Below the pieces are notes generated by a model. The model was given only the letters and a program-made list of their open reading frames with translations, was not told the origin of the DNA and searched no databases. The translations under genes were made by a program, and so were the position numbers. From NCBI GenBank assembly GCA_003439945.1, contig QVRM01002215.1, positions 434,001 through 498,000 of the forward strand: 64,000 nucleotides of DNA. Reading direction: 5' to 3'. The stretch comes from Dermanyssus gallinae (lineage: Eukaryota; Arthropoda; Arachnida; Mesostigmata; Dermanyssidae). Shown here in pieces: positions 57,557 to 64,000 of the stretch (positions within the stretch are counted from its first letter, which is position 1; the number at the start of each line of letters is the position of its first letter).

Positions 57557-58344
57557 AAAAAATTATACAGCCGCTAGCAAGATGCATATCTTAGCGAGTG
57601 GATTCAGCGGAATACGACGTTTGGGCTCATTTCACGGCTCGACGGAAACAAAGGCAGACACATCGAGTGCACCAAGCAACTAAACTAAATAATACATTTA
57701 AGACATTGGGCCTAATAAAAGGTGCTCCTGGACATAGGACAGGGTATATTAAGTTGTGTGTCTAAATTTGTTTCTTAACGTTTTTTGCACAGTTCTTAGT
57801 CTCCAAAGAAAGCCGACGATAAAAAATAGTTAAGGTTAGTCAAGAGATAGCCAACACACTGCGCCGAATGATACATCGAAGCGTGTCGTTTATCTAAGAA
57901 ACTCCTATCTTCTTATATTCTAGACTACCAATGTGTGGTGATCAATGTGTGACTAGAATACGCACATAAGTCTCCGTGGCATTTTGCTATATCAATAATG
58001 CCGCCGCTTGCCGTTTTCCATGCGTCAAACTTAGAAAGAGGAGCAAAAAGTACGGCATGGGCACCATAAGATATATACGAGAAGAGCAACAAACGACAGC
58101 GATTAAAAGTTCAAGAGACACAACCGCATGGGCAAGTTCTACACTTAGAATTATGAGCATTTTTAAGGCGGTTGTTTTAAACTATAGACTACCCTTCGTC
58201 CCTTTCGGGTTTGGAATTCATCCAGAGGCATATTTTTAAGGCACCAAAGATCGGACATAGGGTTTCCTCAACAGTCGTTGTCGCAGCATGGCCGCTGACT
58301 CTCGGCGGTATGGTTTATCAACTATTCTCAATAAACGTAGCTAA

Positions 58345-58435
58345 AAAAAATACGATCAACAACAGGAATCAAACCGGCGACACCCCGGTAGATGACAGCC
58401 ATCACTAGCGCACTAGTCCCCTAGACCACGCCGCC
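58345..58435 (-). mobile_element. tRNA-derived SINE head or tRNA-like pseudogene
   Basis: On the minus strand: GGCGGCGTGGTCTAGGGGAC (A-box region, about 58435-58415), then GTGTCGCCGGTTTGATTCC with the B box GGTTTGATTCC at 58375-58365. Spacing between the boxes is about 45 bases, fitting a tRNA-derived promoter. The ends do not pair into an acceptor stem, and a T-rich stretch follows (58358-58350), so a SINE or tRNA pseudogene is more likely than a working tRNA. Confidence 0.5.
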
Positions 58436-59769
58436 ACTAAAGTTGTACACCTGCCGATGAATGTTAATTCTGGAGCGCATATCAGCCTCAAATATAGCCC
58501 CAAGAGTACGTCACAAATTCGTTAACCGGGTGGCATCATCGACGACAAGTGCAGTCGGGCATATTTTTCCTTCTGCAAGCGTCCGTTGCGCAAATATTAT
58601 GTATACGAGTATTTACAAATCTGAAATCGTTGTGACCACGCGTCTGTTGTGAAAATCTAGATTGCGTCCTTGATACTCGATGGTGGCGAATCGAGAGGTT
58701 CCAAGCTCAAAGAACCTGTGGGGTCACGCCTCCCCCCGTCGAGGACGCCTGCCATCGCTGAATGGGCTGACTCACTCGTTCACGGTTGGCGACTCCTCGC
58801 GGACGGGAGTGAGGCGTATGTATGTATGTATGTTACCGTGTAGTGCTTGCATGTTTGTATGAGTGGCTGGCGGGTGGCGGTAATGTGCAGTTGTATTTTA
58901 CGTTGTTGTGGCGCAACGCCTGAATTACTTCGGCCAACAGCCATGGAATACGTAAACCTGAGCCCCGCCACGCCACTATTCAGCATCGTTACTCAGCAAC
59001 TGGACCTATCGCTTGCGGTCTGAGCAGAATTCTTTATAAGTCAAGATGAAGCATTAAAAATGACTGATACATGACTACAGGGAGAGGAATCAAGGACGCC
59101 ATATTTAAAAAGCGGTTGAGTTGCCTTTCTCTCTAACGAATAAAATGAATAACTGCTGCTCGTTCTATCGACGCTTTGTGCTAAGTAGATCTTCAAATCA
59201 TCAACACAGACTTCTAGAGCTCCTGATTTCTTGGGCGGCAATGAAATCTATGATTTCTGTTTGTTAGCTGTTGTGTTTTCTTCTTGTTTTTTTTTCTTTG
59301 AGAATAAATATAAATATCGAACGAATTAACGTGGGTATATGCTAGAGATCTGCCTCCATGCATAGGGCTCATAGGTAGGTCAACTGATCGGCCATGAAAG
59401 AAACATCTTCATCATAAAGTTTTGCTTCAATTAGAAGCGTTTTTTACTTTTTAGGTTAATTGCACCCGATAAACAATGTTATGTCTATAAAACAGAAGGG
59501 TAGACAGGCCCTTGGCAAGACACGCAAGCATAGTGTAAAATAATTTTAATAATTACACAGTTTTTTCACCATACTATTAGTAATTAAAATACGACAATTC
59601 AATCATTTCCTTAGAGCTTGTTGTCACAGTTCCTACAATATTTACAAACGCGATTATTAATTTCATAGTATTCGCCCTGTTGTATATCGCCTTCGCATGC
59701 GACAGAGTATAGACCTACCTTTCAACAGCTATTTTTTCCATCGATCTATCCTGAGCGTGGGCCGCCATT

Positions 59770-60240
59770 AAAATGTGATATGTTTGTCTTCCCTGAGGGC
59801 GTCCTGCGCCTTAATTGCATCGCTATTAGAGACATCATTTAAGTAGTACAGTATGTTGTCTCTGGAATTTGCACGAATTATAAAATCATTAGCGTAAGAA
59901 ACATGCGGCCAGAGCACCTCGCAGTTGTTCGAATAGGCCTGCTGCAGACGGAGTAAAAAAGAAGAGTAGAGAGGGCTCTTTCTGCTGAAACGCGATTGTC
60001 TCCTATGCGACACTAGTAAGGATGACGCCTCTATATGTGTTTGCTTCAATATGTTCTGCAGGTAACCGTTTCTGTTCACTGTTCTAATATTTTCTCTCTT
60101 CGAAAGCAGCTGGTGAAGAGGACCGCCAGGACTGAGATGATGGAACGTGTTGCTGACTCTCGATGTTCCTATACAGCAAGGTCCGGATATGTAGATGTTT
60201 TCTAATGAGCTTTGATTTGATAGCGCGTAGCATTTCATCT
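59770..60240 (-). pseudogene. Possible LINE reverse-transcriptase relic (YADD-like box)
   Basis: A 156-codon minus-strand frame contains VLWPHVSYANDFIIRANSRD followed by NILYYLNDV. It is placed and shaped like the catalytic YADD box with the first Asp changed to Asn and hydrophobics on both sides. Upstream LYSSFLLRLQQAYSN and SPGGPLHQLLSKREN are less convincing. No second motif confirms it, so this stays tentative. An alternative is chance similarity in an unrelated frame. Confidence 0.35.
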
Positions 60241-60929
60241 TTCTTAAAAGTTTTTATTAGTCGCGGTTCTCCATTTCTTGTCGCTCCGATAGTGTACACT
60301 TGTGGCACAGTAATGTGTCGAAGTGTGCTATCCAGTCCTCGTCGTTGATTTAGGGGTTTGACGCTGTAGGTCGCATATAGAAGAATGCATGGCTTTAGGA
60401 CGTTTTGCTTTGCCCTTTCCATTTTCTTCTCTGATTCACATAGATGTCTATTTTATTTTATTACGATATTAAATAGGGCGCCCAGGTTTACTGCTACTAA
60501 CTTTAGGATGCAACATTCCTCTTCAAACTATGATTCGTGTCATGAGGTTTTGGGGGTCGGTTAATCTGTCTGGTGGCTGGCTACCTGGTTGGCCCATCGA
60601 AGACACCGTTTTTTACACATTTGCGTCGCAGTAGTCCGTCGTAGTATTCTTTTAGAACAGGTATACATGTTAGTCCCTGCGGACTCGCTTTATTTGACAA
60701 AGATGACAGTGCTCGCAACTGCCATAGCCGTTTAAACAACAAGGTACTACGGGGCACACTCCACATATGTCTGGCAGCAAAAAAAGGCTACTGAGATCTG
60801 GTACAAGATAGCCCGACTGATGCCAAATAACTGCGACCCACGGGAATCAAGGCGGCGCTTTTTATGTCGGTAGCCGTGTTCATAGTATTGTCTGCAGCAC
60901 CGGTCATCAACCGGTGGCCATCAACCGCA

Positions 60930-61380
60930 TTGTCTGCACCATGCAACAGGGCGACGGTGCCCAAAGCACAACGCGCGGCCACTCTGGGGATCATTGTAAC
61001 CTATAGAACAGTCAGGACAACGGCTGCTCTCGTTCTGGCTAGTATAGACCCCTGGGATCTGACAGCCATTGAGCTCCTCCTGTGGCAAGACCACAAATGC
61101 AAAAGTGAAAGTAGAGGAAATGAATGTAACCCTAGACATTTGGCAGTCCGAATGAGATTTCGTACCAGATGGCGAGTTCGAGTACCGGGTGAAGACTCTG
61201 ATCTCGGATACCAGGACCTGGGCGAACCAAGCAGGCGGGACACTGACGCTCTTCGTAACGTAGGCCCTCACTGTGTTTTCAGCTGCACCTATTTAGAATT
61301 AGCAAAGCCGCGTCCACATGTTGCAAGTACTTCCAAAGCAAAGCCAAGGATATGCTTGAGCGCACAGGCATGTGGTAACT
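60930..61380 (+). pseudogene. R1-like LINE relic: C-terminal domain of ORF2
   Basis: The frame first reads VPKAQRAATLGIIVTYRTVR and then LASIDPWDLTAIELL (about 60950-61075). This is the region after the reverse transcriptase where R1-type proteins have ..QR..LLR...AYRTVS..AL.V.AG..PL.L. After frame changes, LISDTRTWANQAGGTLTLFV (about 61199-61260) corresponds to LIPD...W..R.HGE...F.TQ. HCVFSCTYLELAK and TCCKYFQSKAKDMLERT (to about 61376) fill the place of the GHGCF..YL.R....C.YC....D..EHT tail. The longest open frame here (259 codons, 60864-61643) is a composite of right and wrong frames, not a gene. Confidence 0.65.
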
Positions 61381-61764
61381 GGCAGGGGACTATTAGTGTG
61401 CGGAACTATCTAGGGCTATCGACGGCAAATTTACATATACACACAAAACTGGCACACCTACAAAATCCCTATTTGTCCCTCTCGGACGGTGTGTTCGGCT
61501 CTATCTGGTCGCTCTTCCATTTAACTATGGCGCACTATCCGCGGCACGCACTGTGTATGATCATGACTAGAGCACACACTTCAGTACTCAAGCATGACAA
61601 AAGGTGTAAGGTGCTATATCAGATATACATGAATATGGCATAATGATTGTCTCTAGATATGAAATGGTTGCTGCGCTTTCAGCCTCTCTCGTACTCCATG
61701 TACACTTCCTGAAAAAAGTATGAAGCCACTTTTTTATTTTTTAAACATTTTTTTGTGTAACGTT

Positions 61765-61912
61765 TGCCACATTACGCGCATTCATTGTAACCAGTCGTAC
61801 AAACACTACAGTGCTACATGCTCATAGAGTAACAGCAAAGACTTTCATCCACATTTGGGGTCTCGGATTACTTTAAATCACGGGATCTCTATATTTGACG
61901 CAGCTACACCGC
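61765..61912 (+). repeat. Dispersed repeat family 2, copy 2 (about 150 bp)
   Basis: Same order of blocks as 57408-57556, ending CAGCTACACCGC. It lies between two R1-like relics (60930-61380 and 62120-62920) and may be part of, or inserted between, their remains. Confidence 0.75.
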
Positions 61913-62119
61913 CGCTTCATTGGCCATACATTCTGTTTCAGTCGGTAAGAATTTGGGACGTCACCTTGTACGGTCCGTACCAAATCTTTTTCGGAGCGAA
62001 CGCTTAACTATGCACATAACTCGCTTCACCATCTGCGTGATGCGCAAGTGATGTGTGAGAATTTTATTTCTACTTTCTGCGTAAATTTGCTTATTTAGAC
62101 AGTCCGGCGATATCAGTAC

Positions 62120-62920
62120 CGACCAACTTCCTCTTCCCAACCACCAGACGAAATCATAGCTACCGAGCCTAACGCGGGATCGGTCATTGCTGCCCCCCGA
62201 CGCCCACACCGAAAGGACCCGGAGGAGTCTCTGCGGGCGGCCCAGTCCAGAAAGGGAGATCTTTATGAGACGTGTAGATCGAGGCGGCAAGTCTTAAAGA
62301 CGACTGTAGCAAGAGCTAAAACAGCAGCATGGAAGGACCTGACCGAGAGAGTTCAAATGAACCCATGAAGCTTATTCTACAAGCTAGTAGCGGGTAAACT
62401 GCAGTTCTGCCTATCTCCATGCCCAGCCGCAAAGACTGCCAAGATAGTACTGATTTTACTACCCTCCCAGGGACCTCAACCTCACTTCAAAACTGAAGTC
62501 GACCTTCATGAAGTGCCTCTGGTTACGGAGAAGGAAATCCTCCAAGCTTCCGAACTACTCTTCCCCGGCAAGGCACTAGGCTTAGATAGAATACTTCCAG
62601 AAGTAATCGAGATAATAACGTCAAAATATCCCGTCTTCCTGGCAGGCATAGTAAAAGGTTGCTTAAGGAAGGGAGGTTCCCAAACAGATGGAAGAAGGCA
62701 CATTTAGTCTTAGTGCCAAAGCCTACTGCCGGCCAGGCGTTTTCCTTATTCAGGCTAATCTGTCTCCTTGATGCCATCAGGAAACTTATGGAGAATACCG
62801 TAGTAGAGAGGCTGAATCAGGATATCACGCTGTGTGCTATGCAACATGTCCTTAAGCGAGCAGGATACGAGCGATTTAGCCTCTTAAATCAAGATCTTTC
62901 GCATCCCTACGGCGAAACTT
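62120..62920 (+). pseudogene. R1-like LINE relic: linker and start of reverse transcriptase
   Basis: Linker: RRQVLKTTVARAKTAAWKDL (about 62280-62345), then TERVQMNP with a stop, then FYKLVAGKL. Reverse-transcriptase entry: LVTEKEILQASELLFPGKAL, then GLDRILPEVIEIITSKYP (about 62515-62625), then a one-base frame change into CLKEGRFPNRWKKAHLVLVP (about 62655-62720). FRLICLLDAIRKLMENTVVE follows, then RLNQDI (to about 62825). The order and wording (PGKAPGLDGIPPEV, FPxxWKxAxLVLxPK, FRPICLLD..GK..E) are those of R1/jockey-type enzymes. Motifs A to C are absent; similarity ends about 62830. Inactive through stops and a frameshift. Confidence 0.8.
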
Positions 62921-63060
62921 AATGGCATTAGTCTTTTGCAAATTGATTTGCGGTGTCTCACGACGTATGGCACCGCTGTACAAGTGGGTCACTACTATAT
63001 TATCCGCATACATGACGACGACGGTGTTTCTTAACTGCTCCGGCACATAGCGAGTTTTTC
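62890..63060 (-). pseudogene. PHD-LINE-related scrap: YADD region
   Basis: On the minus strand the frame reads LRNTVVVMYADNIVVTH (about 63045-62995), SGAIRRETPQINLQKTNAIK, then FRRRDAKD (about 62900). This aligns with VVVMYADDIVVAH, GAIKRIT, EINTRKTKAMKFRRGG of the intact ORF2, with a gap of roughly 15 codons. The second catalytic Asp is Asn. It lies tail to tail with the plus-strand R1-like relic, marking a junction of two independent insertions. Confidence 0.7.
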
Positions 63061-64000
63061 TGCGATGTGCAAGGCAACTTAGAGGGTCAGAGGTACAGTG
63101 AGCTGTCTTTGGCTTGATGGTTGTGCTATACTTACATTAATTTTTTTTTGAGGTTTTGGGAATGCGTGATGCATATATATAAGAAGCAGCTAGCGTAACT
63201 AGCGTTACAAACCCCCTAGATTCGTATTCCTTTCCACCCCTCTCAGATTCGGTATTGTTTTGCCATAACTTTGAAACAACCAGGCGTCTCCGCTCCCTCC
63301 GCCGAGATCGTTTTCTTTGCTTCTCCCTCCATCGTCACGCACCACCGTGTGGCTTGTCCAAATAGGCACGAGAAATGCCACGTTCATCCGGCCTACGTGA
63401 GTGCGTCGGGACCCCCAGGGTCCAGCTGCTTACCACTGTCGCTATTTTTTCTTTTAGGCACCTCGTTTCGACTTCTGTTTTGCTCAAAACTCTTGTTGTT
63501 AGCTTTTTTTCAGAGCCCCTTAAGTATTAAGAGGCGTCGAACTAGTTAATCGCCTCCTTATAGTACAAAACGGTGCGCTCTACGTACAATACAAGTGCTC
63601 GCCGTTTTGGCGGTCGTACCACACTTCGAGGTCTGGTATTAGACTCCTGATCTAGGTCCCCTTGGTCAGCCCAAGTCATATCTTCGCCTATTCTTACTGT
63701 CAGGTCGCGATGGTGACACTATGGCTATGATCAGGTCAAGTCTCCGTTTAAAAAGCATTTGCTTTTCTGCCCCGCATGCAGGTCACATGGTACCATCATT
63801 ACCAGGAGGGCTTCGGTTGACACCGCGCGGCTTCAATAGGCTGCTCTTAGTGCTATTTTATTTGTTGCCGTGTGCTGTGCTATATCCGACTAGATTGCTG
63901 GAAGCAATCCTGTTAACTCCTTTGGATACTTCGTCAGATTTGTTGTTCGTTTTTATCAGTACGCGGCCATACACATGCAGGAGTACATAAATACAGCGTT
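63061..64000. other. Unassigned DNA at the right edge
   Basis: Somewhat GC-rich, with pyrimidine-rich stretches and short plus-strand frames (92 and 89 codons) that resemble nothing I recognise. It could be host sequence; no exon can be defended. Confidence 0.35.

Noticed and set aside
60864..61643. 259-codon plus-strand open frame as a gene
   Set aside because: Its first third matches an R1-like ORF2 C-terminus, but the rest of that protein continues in other frames, so the long frame is a mixture of true and false coding.
1..64000. CRISPR arrays, operons, riboswitches, rRNA
   Set aside because: No regularly spaced direct repeats with unique spacers, no bacterial gene organisation and no rRNA-like conserved blocks; the window is clearly eukaryotic.

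Overview
This is a eukaryotic, almost certainly metazoan, window made largely of transposable-element sequence. The element set (mariner-type transposases, non-LTR retrotransposons with apurinic-type endonucleases, R1-clade-like elements with three zinc knuckles, tRNA-derived SINE heads, very many (TA)n tracts) fits an arthropod; that placement is an inference and I cannot name the species. I could not recognise any host protein gene, rRNA, complete tRNA, CRISPR array or bacterial feature. A GC-rich, CAG-containing block (about 2600-5330) is the best candidate for the edge of a host gene.

Layout. 0-8.6 kb: unassigned DNA with one tRNA-like SINE head (about 1.96-2.05 kb), a 17-bp minisatellite and the GC-rich block. 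8.6-11.3 kb: minus-strand LINE relics (an R1-like C-terminal tail, R1-like 3' UTR-like repeats, and a reverse-transcriptase relic related to the main LINE). 11.3-20.1 kb: unassigned, with a large imperfect foldback at 14.95-15.55 kb and an (ATT)n tract. 20.13-23.94 kb: copy 1 of a LINE whose ORF1 has a PHD finger ('PHD-LINE' here), with a 15-bp target-site duplication but broken ORFs. 25.16-26.48 kb: a mariner element with an uninterrupted 353-residue DD34D transposase. 26.5-28.6 kb: a minus-strand RT scrap, an older mariner relic and the tail of a retroelement with an endonuclease-like C-terminus. 32.2 kb: a 75-bp palindrome sitting in (TA)n. 33.9-41.5 kb: three minus-strand LINE relics. 41.53-48.90 kb: copy 2 of the PHD-LINE, inserted into (TA)n, with an uninterrupted 937-residue ORF2; its ORF1 is split by a nested, poly-A-tailed, internally deleted R1-clade-like element (42.28-45.66 kb) flanked by a perfect 14-bp duplication. 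51.0-51.6 kb: an RT relic probably of the same superfamily as the 28-kb tail. 56.9-63.1 kb: R1-like relics, a tRNA-like head, a pair of dispersed repeats and another PHD-LINE scrap.

How the parts relate. The two PHD-LINE copies begin at the same base, carry a 16-base leader before the ORF1 ATG and, most unusually, have ORF1 and ORF2 in one reading frame separated by one TGA with no ATG ahead of the endonuclease core. This suggests stop readthrough or non-AUG initiation. The nested element uses a different layout: its ORF1 stop overlaps its ORF2 start as TAATG, the arrangement known from Bombyx SART1. It has lost the reverse transcriptase, so its insertion probably needed enzymes supplied in trans. 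The insertion order around 41-49 kb reads as: minus-strand LINE relic, then PHD-LINE copy 2 into the adjacent TA tract, then the R1-like element into its ORF1. All family calls come from reading motifs by eye; no database search was run.
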